NCBI RefSeq assembly: GCF_009938205.1
Contig: NZ_AP019656.1
Location: 1-47,925 of the forward strand
From: Vibrio panuliri
GTDB lineage: Bacteria > Pseudomonadota > Gammaproteobacteria > Enterobacterales > Vibrionaceae
Direction: 5' to 3'
Length of the DNA: 47,925 nt
This document shows, in pieces, positions 24,396 to 31,960 of the stretch. Numbering within the stretch: position 1 is the first letter of the stretch; every line of letters begins with the position of its first letter. The notes below the pieces were generated by a model. It made no database searches and was not told the origin of the DNA. It saw only the letters and a program-made list of their open reading frames with translations. The position numbers were made by a program, and so were the translations under genes.

Positions 24396-25364
24396 ATGAT
24401 CAAACTAAAAGAAAAAGGCTATCTTATAGCGGTCAATAAGAACGGTCTGAGGTTTCGCAGAATCTTTGACTGTAGCATTGATGAGGCACGTTTAATCGAG
24501 GCTGAATGTCGGGCGGCTTATGCCAGGGGCGACACCTATTCACCTCCTATAAAATCAATAGGTTGCAATAAGAAAGTCACACAAAAAGGTGAAATTACTC
24601 ACCAAGAAGCCCTTAGAATCGCTTCAAAAGCCCTCCCCGACTACGTTATTAAACGTACCCAATCAACGCTCCGATCTCAGGGCGTACTCGATGAGCTAGT
24701 AGACACTCAACACTTCATCGACATTTACCAGTCCCTCTTTGGTAAGTACACCAACGCTACAATCAATAGCAAACTCACACCTCTTAAGAAGTATGCGCAC
24801 TACCTAAAAGAGACGGGCCATGTAAACGAAGTTCCAGAAATGAAGCTTACGAACGCCTCTAGCTCCGATCGTAGACGTTACTTTAACGATGAAGAGAAAG
24901 AGCTAATGAGAGCAGGCTTAGCGGCTCAGGGGCAAGTGTTCTGCGATATGTTGGACTTCACGCTGCGTACTGGCTTGCGCTTCCCTAGTGAGCTTCTGAG
25001 CGTGTCTGAGAGAAACGTTAGAGGTGAAACGCTGCATGTGGTTGGTAAGCGAGGTAAATCACGTGTAGTGCCTCTTAGCGAGACTGCTAAACGCATCCTT
25101 GATGATTACCCTGAGGGCTTCAAGGTCACTGAGTATGAGTTCAGAGAGGCTTGGAAGCTTGTGCGTTCAGCTATGGGCTTGGAAGATGATCGAGAGTTTG
25201 TCCCACACGTGATGCGGCACACGTTCGCTACTGACCTAGTTGAGAAAGGCGGTGATTTGCTGGCGATACGTGACCTGCTAGGACATGATGATGTAAGGAC
25301 TACGCAGATATACGCTAAGGTTACGGGGTCACACTTGAAAAGTACCATTGCTATCTTAGATTAG
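24396..25364 (+). CDS. int: Tyrosine recombinase / integrase
   Basis: 322 residues. SAM-like core-binding domain at about 75-150, then the catalytic domain: R195 (TGLRFPSEL), beta-strand Lys near KRGKSR, H271-x-x-R274 (HVMRHTFAT), H297 (LLGHDD) and Tyr306 (IYAKV). All catalytic residues present. The start has no Shine-Dalgarno: it lies 7 bases after the T-run of a terminator, suggesting low or leaderless translation, or a control point. An ATA two codons upstream (24390) is in frame but also lacks a site. Integrases are rare in T7-like phages; no attachment core could be identified. Confidence 0.9.
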   Translation: MIKLKEKGYLIAVNKNGLRFRRIFDCSIDEARLIEAECRAAYARGDTYSPPIKSIGCNKKVTQKGEITHQEALRIASKALPDYVIKRTQSTLRSQGVLDELVDTQHFIDIYQSLFGKYTNATINSKLTPLKKYAHYLKETGHVNEVPEMKLTNASSSDRRRYFNDEEKELMRAGLAAQGQVFCDMLDFTLRTGLRFPSELLSVSERNVRGETLHVVGKRGKSRVVPLSETAKRILDDYPEGFKVTEYEFREAWKLVRSAMGLEDDREFVPHVMRHTFATDLVEKGGDLLAIRDLLGHDDVRTTQIYAKVTGSHLKSTIAILD

Positions 25365-25412
25365 GCTTGGCATAATTGCCTTGTCGTTCTCCAAGCGGCA
25401 ACAACTTAGGAT

Positions 25413-25438
25413 AGCCCCATCCTTGGGGCTGTTTCTCT
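25413..25438 (+). terminator. Rho-independent terminator after the integrase
   Basis: AGCCCC-atcctt-GGGGCT followed by GTTTCTCTT. Lies between the convergent integrase and minus-strand gene. Confidence 0.68.
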
Positions 25439-25452
25439 TCCCTGTTCCCTGT

Positions 25453-26370
25453 CTAATCAGGTCTAGTAGCTGCTTCTAGCTCTTCTAACTCTTTGCACTT
25501 GGCACACTCACCGGCTTTTGCATCCACCGGCTTTTCTTCGATGATGTAATCACCTATTAAATCGAGTAAGTGAGTTATCTTAGTGAACGGTAACTTGATG
25601 GTCATTTCCATATCGTGACCGATGCTTTGAGAAGTGCTTAAATTAATATAAGGGTCTTCCTTAGGTATTACTTTAGGCTCTTCCATATAGTCCTCTGTAT
25701 CTTCCATATAAGGCGTTAAGTCTGGTATGGCAGGCTGAGTAATCTCAACCTCTTGGACAGGCTCAGGAGGCTGTACAGGGGCTTCCTGATGATGCTGTAT
25801 CGCTCTTACCTGCTCTAGTTCCTTGTCAGTAACCGAATTATTACCATCCAAGCCAAGCTGTTTCTTAGCTAGCTGCTTTCTTTGGAAGTTCTGATTAGCT
25901 TGGTGAAGCGCAGCTTGCTCTGCGTTCATCTTAGTTGGCTTGTTCTTCTTCTGATCATCATAGTAAGCCTTGGCTCTTGCCTTGCCACATGGATCGCATG
26001 TGCCATAGTTGGCATGTTTGCGCTGCTTGTTGGTTATGTGGTGACAGTCAGGACACATGAATAGCTCACGATCCTCTTTAGTCATTTTGATCTCGCTGAC
26101 ACTTCCCTCTAGGAAGTAATACTTGCTTGTATTGTGGAGTGCTAGAGCGTTCTTCTCTGCTGCTTCTATAGCGCTACAGAACTCTTTGAGCATGTTATCT
26201 GGGTGTACGTCATTTTCTTCACAGTGCTGCGCAACGACACGATACAGAGATGTTTCAGCGTATCCATGCCTTTGAAGCTTATTGAAGACTCTGCGGTACT
26301 TCTGCGGATTTTTGAAGTGTTTAAGTACGCCTATATGTAAGGCTGCTATGTAGTCTTGTGTGCTTTCCAT
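25453..26370 (-). CDS. Zinc-ribbon protein, only clear minus-strand gene (possible regulator)
   Basis: 305 residues; ATG after AGGGGTATGAA. The N-terminal 100 residues are helical. Cys106-x2-Cys109 and Cys125-x2-Cys128 (CPDCHH, CDPCGK) form a zinc ribbon, followed by a basic helix (KARAKAYYDDQKKNK), then a long acidic, Pro/Gln-rich linker and a C-terminal domain ending in another CAKC. The plan suggests nucleic-acid or polymerase binding. Convergent with integrase, divergent from the polymerase region, with its own promoter and tandem repeats: a possible lysogeny regulator by position only. Confidence 0.7.
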   Translation of the reverse strand: MESTQDYIAALHIGVLKHFKNPQKYRRVFNKLQRHGYAETSLYRVVAQHCEENDVHPDNMLKEFCSAIEAAEKNALALHNTSKYYFLEGSVSEIKMTKEDRELFMCPDCHHITNKQRKHANYGTCDPCGKARAKAYYDDQKKNKPTKMNAEQAALHQANQNFQRKQLAKKQLGLDGNNSVTDKELEQVRAIQHHQEAPVQPPEPVQEVEITQPAIPDLTPYMEDTEDYMEEPKVIPKEDPYINLSTSQSIGHDMEMTIKLPFTKITHLLDLIGDYIIEEKPVDAKAGECAKCKELEELEAATRPD

Positions 26371-26395
26371 TTCATACCCCTAATACTCGATGGAA

Positions 26396-26431
26396 GTCGT
26401 GAGTAGCAAATTGTCGTGAGTCCCCATTATA
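26396..26431 (-). promoter_or_regulatory. Promoter and tandem-repeat operator of the minus-strand gene
   Basis: On the minus strand a perfect TATAAT (plus 26426-26431), with poor -35, would start transcription near 26419. Two identical 9-mers, GTCGTGAGT on the plus strand at 26396-26404 and 26413-26421, lie 17 bp apart over the start and leader. This could be a site for autoregulation. Confidence 0.45.
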
Positions 26432-26439
26432 CATTTTGC

Positions 26440-27320
26440 GATCCTCTCTGTAGTAGGAAAAGCTAAAAGTATGAACCTAGTCACATTACCTTTCTTTAGG
26501 CAATAGGAGTCATATAGAGGCGAGTTTGTCGCCCCGCAAGGAATAACACTATCCTTATTCTAGGGGCTTCAACCAACCTCTTAACAACTACTGTTAGATG
26601 TGTAACACATTAGATATTCTAATCTCTACATGACTAGTAAATTGAAACTGAGTGAGAGAGTCAACGTACTAATCCACCTTTTAACTACTGGTGATCTCTT
26701 ATCAGAGTGCCTTTGTTTCGGCACATAGGGTTTTAGCCTATGCGAGTTGTCTTCAAGTAACCTCTCCTAATGAGATTACCGTCAATCCACGATGAGCCAA
26801 CACCGTCCCAAGCGTCCCAAGCACTACCAAGGGTAATTCCTGTCTGCTGCCAAGATTCCTCTACGGTCAGCTAGCATCCTGCTACAGGACATTACTTTTA
26901 CGCTCTTGATTAATTTCAAATGTTTAATAAAGCTGCAAATTCAAATGCAGACATTCGACAATTTCTACTCTGTTTATAAGTTCACTAAACTTACGTGCGC
27001 CTCGACGCAGTGCATTTGGATAACGCTTTGCCCTAGTATCTGACTTGTTGGCATAGGTATTCAAATTTTACCGCTACACGGTCACACCAATAGTGCTGAC
27101 ACTCTCTGCTCAAGCCCATGTACCCTGTTCAATTCGATACACGTCAAGTGTTTAGGGACGCTGACGGCTATTTGCACCTCATCGTCACTTGAGCTAAGAC
27201 TAATTGTTTTTGGACGCTAGAATTTTATGGCTATGCGTCGTTCACGGTGTCAGTGGTGAACTGAGACAAAGCACGAAAGAAAGGAAAGCAGCACATTTGC
27301 TACTTTTTACACTCATAAGA
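26440..27320. other. Long non-coding, hairpin-rich region
   Basis: No supported gene. It contains a GCCCC/GGGGC hairpin enclosing GAATAA/TTATTC (26531-26567); a row of hairpins at about 26691-26780 (TGAT/ATCA, GTGCC/GGCAC, CATAGG/CCTATG, GTAA/TTAC); CAAATGCA ... TGCATTTG around a TAAGTT/AACTTA hairpin (about 26942-27019); and GTTCAC/GTGAAC (about 27240-27261). Candidate origin, structured RNA or remnant of a lost gene. Confidence 0.4.
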
Positions 27321-27321
27321 G

Positions 27322-27350
27322 TTGAAGAAGAATTTGGAAAGGCTTATAAT
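27322..27350 (+). promoter_or_regulatory. Host sigma70 promoter for the RNA polymerase gene (TTGAAG-17-TATAAT)
   Basis: A perfect -10 (27345-27350) at the ideal spacing from TTGAAG (27322-27327). Start near 27357, giving a leader of about 310 bases before the polymerase gene. Confidence 0.65.
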
Positions 27351-27541
27351 ATAGGCTGAACAATATGACATTGATCACGCTTTTGGTGCTCTGTCTCGTT
27401 TGCCTTAGTTATTAGATACGCTACCAACGCATCTTTTAGTAAGTCTTTCCAGTCATCATCCTTGGCACTCCAGTTAGTGTAAAAAGTAGTCAGTGTTGAC
27501 AATCTTATTTTTCGGGGCTTTGCCTCACGTGCACACATAAT

Positions 27542-27603
27542 ACCCTAGATCGAACACGGAGATCAACTAAATGATCATGTTCTCAGGTCTAGGGTTTATT
27601 TTT
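27542..27603 (+). terminator. Terminator-like structure in the polymerase leader
   Basis: ACCCTAGA ... TCTAGGGT, with inner GAACA/TGTTC and GATC/GATC pairings, forms a long interrupted stem and runs into TTATTTTTAT. It lies between the polymerase promoter and gene, so it could attenuate early transcription or shield the gene from upstream read-through. Confidence 0.5.
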
Positions 27604-27670
27604 ATCTGTACCTTTACAAATCTGTAAATGACATTTATGGTGTTACTTCAACAATCTGATGGAGTAGATC

Positions 27671-30241
27671 ATGCGTGTTTATACAAAGCATCTAGAAAGC
27701 ACACCTAACTCATTGATTAATCAGCAAATTTCCCTAGAAACCTTAGGCGTTACTATGGGGCAGCAACGTGCATTAAAGGCAATGGGACGCCTTGAGCACT
27801 TGGGGCAAGTTGATAATACATCTTATGGGCGCTCACTTGCTGACTTAGCGATAAAAAAAGTAACAGAGCAAATTAATCGTGATTTAAACGAAGACGCAGG
27901 TAAAGCAGGAAAAGGGCGAAAAGCACTAAAATTAATTCGTTTAATTAATGCGTCAGAAAGTGTTGCAATGATTGCCGTTAGGGGAGCAATGTCATGTATT
28001 ACTCGAAAAACACGCACTATTTCAGTTATTAGACGTATCGGGAAGAACGTCGAGGATGAGTTAATCGCACGTGCTTTACGTGATAAAGACGATCAACTGT
28101 ACACATATCTCATGGAAGCGGTGAGCCGTCGAAGCGAATACCGTTACAAACGTCGAGTTATGATGAACATGATCGACAACAACGAGGTACGTGTAAGCCC
28201 TTGGGACAGCGCTGATGTTGTCCAAGTTGGAACATATCTGCTGCATGTTATCTGCACGGCTACTGGCTTTTTTGAACGTGATATTATGTCCAACCAGTCA
28301 GAGTACCTAGTGCCTACCCCTATGCTTATCGAGCGTATCGACAAGCACAAAGAGTTTCTTTCTACTCTATACCCTGTTTGCTTCCCTATGGTTGTGCGCC
28401 CTCGCCCTTGGAAAAAAGGCATGGTGCATGGTGGCGGCTACATCACTGACGCTCTGCCTAAGATACCGTTCATTAAGTCCAAGGATGAGAACGATGCCAA
28501 TGCAGCGATTAACCATGACTTCCCCGTTGTAATTGCAGCAGTCAACGCAGCGCAGGATACCAAGTGGCGTATTCGTAAGCCTATGCTAGACGTGATCATG
28601 CGTATCTTGGAGTCAGGACACTCTCACGGAATCCTTAAAGAGTTCAGTGAAATGCCCTCACCTGCTATGCCTGATTGGGGCTTCCAACATTCTGCTGACC
28701 GTAAGGCAGTTAAGAAAGCAATTGAGGCAGGAGAGAAGCCACACTTAAGCGCTCAGTACATTAAGCGTGAGAATGAGTTCACCTTGTGGAAGAAGCAAGT
28801 AGTTGCGGTGAAAGAGTCTAACGTCAACGCACGTAGCCAACGTTCACGCATCACTTGCATCATGGATATCGCCTGCAAGATGAATCACTTTGATCATTTC
28901 TTCATTCCGCACCAAGTTGATTTTCGTGGGCGTGTCTACCCTATTTCGATTATGAGTCCTCAAGGCGAAGACTACGTTAAGAGTCTGATGGAATTCGCTG
29001 AGGGCGAGGAAATAGGCAAAGAGGGTATCTATTGGCTTAAGCATCATACGTCTAATGTGTGGGGCAACGACAAGGATACTCTAGGGGGTCGTCAGTCGTG
29101 GACGGACGCTAACATGCCTATGATACTGGCTTGCGCAGAGTCGCCATTTGATAATCGTCAGTGGATGGATGCTGATGAACCTTTTCAATTCCTCGCTGCA
29201 TGTTTTGAATGGCAGGGTGTAATGAGAAATGGTGAGAAGCACGTCACACATATTTCAATTAATTTTGACGGTACGTGTTCTGGTTTGCAGAATCTAGGCA
29301 TGGCACTCCGTTGTGAGCACACTGCCAAAGCTGTAAACCTCATCCCTCAGGAACTACCGTCAGATATTTATCAGATGGTAGCGGATAAGGTTACTGGTGT
29401 GCTGAAAGGAGAAGTGCATACCTGCCAGTATGCGCAAAAGTGGTTGTCATTTGTCGGGAACAATATCAATCGAAAGGTCGTTAAGCGTCAAGCCATGACG
29501 TTTTCCTATGGTAGTAAGGTGTATGGTTTCACAGACCAAATCCTTGAGGATACCATACGTCCAAGGAAGGACGAACTCCGCCATGCGGTCAGAAAGGGTA
29601 TAAAGTCTCAACAGGAGTTCCATGATCAATGGTACTTCGACAATGATCGCAAAGCTGCTAGATATTTAGCCTCTCATATCTACGATGCGGTGTGTGAGTG
29701 CGTCCTGCTTCCTGCTCAAGCGATGGAGTGGTTGCAGGAGTGCGCTCGCATTATTGTCAAAAATAATGTGCCCGTTGAATGGGTAACTCCCCTGGGCTTT
29801 CCAGTCAAACAACGTTACTACAAGCTTAACCGTAAGCGCATTGACACAGCGCTGCACGGCACACGCTACCAGTATTCCTACGTCGAACGTAACAAAGAGA
29901 TTAACAAGACCACTCAAGCTAATGGTATCTCTCCTAACGTTGTTCACTCTCTCGATGCGTCTCACCTGTCCCTGACCGTGTACAACTGTCTACGTGAGGG
30001 AATTAAATCGTTCATGTTAGTGCATGACTCGTTCGGCACTCTTCCGTCCAAGGCAGGAAAGCTATTCCGTATCATCCGTGAGTCATTCGTTGAGCTATAC
30101 AGCCGTGACGTTCTACAGGAACTATACGAGCAGTTTGTTTTCCAAGCAGGCAAGAAGCTTGCGGCTAAGCTACCTCGCCCACCAAAGCAGGGAAATCTGG
30201 ACATTAACGTAACTCTAGACGCCCCCTATTCTTTCTCCTAA
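27671..30241 (+). CDS. Single-subunit DNA-dependent RNA polymerase, T7 gp1-like
   Basis: 856 residues (T7: 883), ATG after TGGAGTAGATC. Catalytic residues are all present: Asp533 (NFDGTCSGLQN), Lys605 and Tyr613 (KRQAMTFSYGSK) and Asp786 (VHDSFGTLP); the C-terminus is the usual hydrophobic foot (APYSFS). In the specificity loop the T7 Asn748 position is Asp725 (KRIDTALHG), the T3 residue that prefers CC at -11/-10, so T3-like promoters are expected. It transcribes the replication and structural genes. It is far downstream of the early block and behind its own promoter, unlike T7. Confidence 0.97.
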   Translation: MRVYTKHLESTPNSLINQQISLETLGVTMGQQRALKAMGRLEHLGQVDNTSYGRSLADLAIKKVTEQINRDLNEDAGKAGKGRKALKLIRLINASESVAMIAVRGAMSCITRKTRTISVIRRIGKNVEDELIARALRDKDDQLYTYLMEAVSRRSEYRYKRRVMMNMIDNNEVRVSPWDSADVVQVGTYLLHVICTATGFFERDIMSNQSEYLVPTPMLIERIDKHKEFLSTLYPVCFPMVVRPRPWKKGMVHGGGYITDALPKIPFIKSKDENDANAAINHDFPVVIAAVNAAQDTKWRIRKPMLDVIMRILESGHSHGILKEFSEMPSPAMPDWGFQHSADRKAVKKAIEAGEKPHLSAQYIKRENEFTLWKKQVVAVKESNVNARSQRSRITCIMDIACKMNHFDHFFIPHQVDFRGRVYPISIMSPQGEDYVKSLMEFAEGEEIGKEGIYWLKHHTSNVWGNDKDTLGGRQSWTDANMPMILACAESPFDNRQWMDADEPFQFLAACFEWQGVMRNGEKHVTHISINFDGTCSGLQNLGMALRCEHTAKAVNLIPQELPSDIYQMVADKVTGVLKGEVHTCQYAQKWLSFVGNNINRKVVKRQAMTFSYGSKVYGFTDQILEDTIRPRKDELRHAVRKGIKSQQEFHDQWYFDNDRKAARYLASHIYDAVCECVLLPAQAMEWLQECARIIVKNNVPVEWVTPLGFPVKQRYYKLNRKRIDTALHGTRYQYSYVERNKEINKTTQANGISPNVVHSLDASHLSLTVYNCLREGIKSFMLVHDSFGTLPSKAGKLFRIIRESFVELYSRDVLQELYEQFVFQAGKKLAAKLPRPPKQGNLDINVTLDAPYSFS

Positions 30242-30246
30242 CTTCT

Positions 30247-30268
30247 GAATGTCCTCACGTGGAGACTG
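30247..30268 (+). promoter_or_regulatory. Candidate phage promoter ahead of the SSB gene
   Basis: Shares the 14-mer CCTCACGTGGAGAC (30253-30266) exactly with 38287-38300, and CTGAAT(A/G)(C/T)CCTCACGT with the 8997 site. T7 has its phi-2.5 promoter at the corresponding place. The region after the core is more GC-rich than usual for melting, which lowers confidence. Confidence 0.42.
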
Positions 30269-30288
30269 AACCAAATGAGGACAATTTA

Positions 30289-30888
30289 ATCTCTAAGAAA
30301 AACTATAAGACATACACAACGCCCACATGCACACTTAAGTACCCTTGGCTCAACGAGGCTGACACTAAGTTTAACGCAGAGGGCGTTTACCACACTCAAT
30401 TCATCTTATCTGCCGAAGAAGCTGAACCCCTAATCAAGCTAGTAGAAGATGCACAAGCTGACAAAGTAGAAGAAGTGCAGGCAGAGAAAGGTAAGAAGCC
30501 ACGCCTAGAAGAACTACCATTCGAGCGCAATGAAGACGGTACAGTAACTTTTCGTTGTAAGCAGAAAGCTACAGGTAAGTCTCGACTAACAGGTAAACCA
30601 ATCGAATTCAAAGTAGCACTGTTTGATGCGCATGGTTGTGCCATTGCTGAGCCTCCAATTATTCGAGGTGGCACGAAAGCATGTATTGCCCTTGAGGTAG
30701 TCCCTTACTTTGTGCAGAAAGCAGGCGTGACTCTACGCCCACGTGCAGTACAAATCATTGAGCTATCCCAAGGTGGCGGTGATGCTGACTCATTCGGCTT
30801 TGGTAAGCAGGATGGTTTCACTCAAGAAGTGCCAGCATCTAAGCCAATGAACAAGGAAGACGACGATGAAGAGTTCAACGAATGGTGA
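30289..30888 (+). CDS. Single-stranded DNA-binding protein, gp2.5-like; ATC start
   Basis: 199 residues from ATC 30289, with GAGGA 7 bases upstream. The N-terminus then reads (M)SKKNYKTYTTP, as in relatives. The upstream in-frame GTG (30259) has no ribosome site and would add 10 unlike residues. It has KYPWLNEADTKF, GTVTFRCKQKA, PIIRGGTKA and an acidic tail (NKEDDDEEFNEW) ending in aromatic Trp, which in gp2.5 contacts polymerase and helicase. Coats ssDNA during replication and recombination. Confidence 0.85.
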   Translation: MSKKNYKTYTTPTCTLKYPWLNEADTKFNAEGVYHTQFILSAEEAEPLIKLVEDAQADKVEEVQAEKGKKPRLEELPFERNEDGTVTFRCKQKATGKSRLTGKPIEFKVALFDAHGCAIAEPPIIRGGTKACIALEVVPYFVQKAGVTLRPRAVQIIELSQGGGDADSFGFGKQDGFTQEVPASKPMNKEDDDEEFNEW

Positions 30889-31309
30889 TTGGGTCACTGT
30901 TCGCTTGAAGCCTCTCAGCGTTAACGAGGCGTATTTCGGTAGTAAGACTAAGACAGCACGCTACCGAAAGTATGAAGATGCAATGCGCCTCTGCTTGCCT
31001 GATATGGACATTCCCGACGGCAAGCTTGCCCTGCAAGTAGAAGTAACCTACGCACGTGCTAGCTCAGATATAGACAACTTCTTAAAGGCTTTCATTGATT
31101 GCCTACAGAAGCGCTATGAGTTCAACGATAACCGTATCTACAAGCTGCGTGTTATCAAGCATGTTGACAAGGACGATGTAGGTATTCGCTTCAAGCTTAC
31201 ACATTACCCCGACTCCCACGCCCCCTCTGATGGTGTTTGCACTTGTGCCCTCGCCTACATGGAAAAATCAGAGTTAGAAGAAATCAAGGAAGAACTATGC
31301 GACAAGTAA
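30866..31309 (+). CDS. RusA-like Holliday-junction resolvase
   Basis: 147 residues, ATG overlapping the SSB end by 23 bases. PLSVNEAYFG near the N-terminus and the family core SSDIDNFLKAFIDCLQ (Asp68, Asp70, Lys74, Asp78), then FNDNRIY, fit RusA nucleases. It occupies the place of T7 gene 3 endonuclease I, so it probably resolves branched replicative DNA before packaging. The C-terminal tail (CTCALAYMEKSELEEIKEEL) extends beyond the usual RusA. Confidence 0.82.
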   Translation: MKSSTNGDWVTVRLKPLSVNEAYFGSKTKTARYRKYEDAMRLCLPDMDIPDGKLALQVEVTYARASSDIDNFLKAFIDCLQKRYEFNDNRIYKLRVIKHVDKDDVGIRFKLTHYPDSHAPSDGVCTCALAYMEKSELEEIKEELCDK

Positions 31310-31563
31310 CTGACAAGATCATTGTCTACACGTCAGATGATCCTAAAGGTTGCCATGTGTTTATTGATTCAAAAGGTCACACCGAAAACTTTCGTTTTGA
31401 TAACGAGAGAGGATACAGAGACGTAGAGCATGATGAGACAAGTTACTACGTCTGCCTAGAACCTACCGATGAACCAGAAGCAACCGCTAAGTCTCTGCAC
31501 TACACGCTATTCCGCTTAATGGAAAAGTACCCTCACGCAGAAGTAATTACTGAAAAGGATTGA
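31297..31563 (+). CDS. Small protein resembling a catalytically dead T7 lysozyme (gp3.5) fold
   Basis: 88 residues, ATG after AAGGAAGAACT. TDKIIVYTSDD lines up with TDAIFVHCSAT of T7 lysozyme, HVFIDSKGHTENF with its HFIIKRDGTVE, and SYYVCLEP plus ATAKSLHYTLFRLMEKYPHAEV with IGVCLVGG and the following Leu-rich helix. The zinc ligand His17 is Tyr, and the C-terminal ligands (His122, Cys130) lie beyond its end, so amidase activity is not expected. Location between gene 3-like and gene 4-like is exactly that of gene 3.5. It could keep only the RNA-polymerase-binding role. Alignment is by eye. Confidence 0.45.
   Translation: MRQVTDKIIVYTSDDPKGCHVFIDSKGHTENFRFDNERGYRDVEHDETSYYVCLEPTDEPEATAKSLHYTLFRLMEKYPHAEVITEKD
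31530..31550 (+). promoter_or_regulatory. Weak candidate phage promoter
   Basis: TACCCTCACGCAGAAGT carries the CCCTCACG core seen at 8997 and 38286 shortly before the next gene. It also lies inside codons of the preceding gene, so chance is possible. Confidence 0.2.
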
Positions 31564-31564
31564 A

Positions 31565-31960
31565 ATGAACCTCAAAGGACAGAAAGAAATTGTAATCAAG
31601 CACGTTAAAGAGCACGGTGAAATCGACGCCTTAACTGCAATCATGGAATACGGAATTACTCGCCTAGGTGGACGAGTGCATGAGCTACAAGATAGTGAAC
31701 ATGCTCTACGTGCCTACCCTCATCCTGACTTACCTCATCCTTGGGTTATTTACCGTCCTAATTGGGATATGCGCAAGGAAGCCGTGCTGCGCCATTGGGC
31801 TATTACCACTGCACCTCGCAAGCCTTTATTAAATATGACCATGACTGAGCTAGAGAATCACATTCGTAAGCTTACCAGTCGTTCATTTGACTTAGCGAAT
31901 AAGTTGGCTGCAATGCAGGAGGAAATGACGCATCACAGAAACATCTTGCCTACGGCATGA
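31565..31960 (+). CDS. Winged-helix protein with C-terminal coiled coil
   Basis: 131 residues, ATG after AAAAGGATTGAA. EIVIKHVKEHGEIDALTAIMEYGITRLGGRVHELQ is the common phage winged-helix module (helix, 'ITxLxALxxxGITRLxxRIxEL'). The C-terminus (MTELENHIRKLTSRSFDLANKL) is a coiled coil. DNA-binding, perhaps a replication or transcription helper. The last 29 bases overlap the primase-helicase start. Confidence 0.6.
   Translation: MNLKGQKEIVIKHVKEHGEIDALTAIMEYGITRLGGRVHELQDSEHALRAYPHPDLPHPWVIYRPNWDMRKEAVLRHWAITTAPRKPLLNMTMTELENHIRKLTSRSFDLANKLAAMQEEMTHHRNILPTA

Noticed and set aside
24390..24398. ATA start for the integrase
   Set aside because: Without any Shine-Dalgarno it has no advantage over the ATG two codons later.
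26691..26790. tRNA-like row of hairpins, one with a 7-base loop having U33
   Set aside because: No acceptor stem or proper T-arm; the loop would read UUU and other arms do not fit a cloverleaf.
27334..27356. CTTATAA, which would be an initiator-type anticodon loop reading AUA
   Set aside because: Flanking bases cannot form an anticodon stem; the string is the -10 box of a promoter.
27344..27538. 64-codon minus-strand frame with a passable AGGG before its ATG
   Set aside because: It lies entirely in the leader of the RNA polymerase and overlaps its promoter; no minus-strand promoter found. Cannot be fully excluded.
30259..30288. GTG start for the SSB gene
   Set aside because: No ribosome site, and it overlaps the promoter candidate; the ATC further on fits homologues better.
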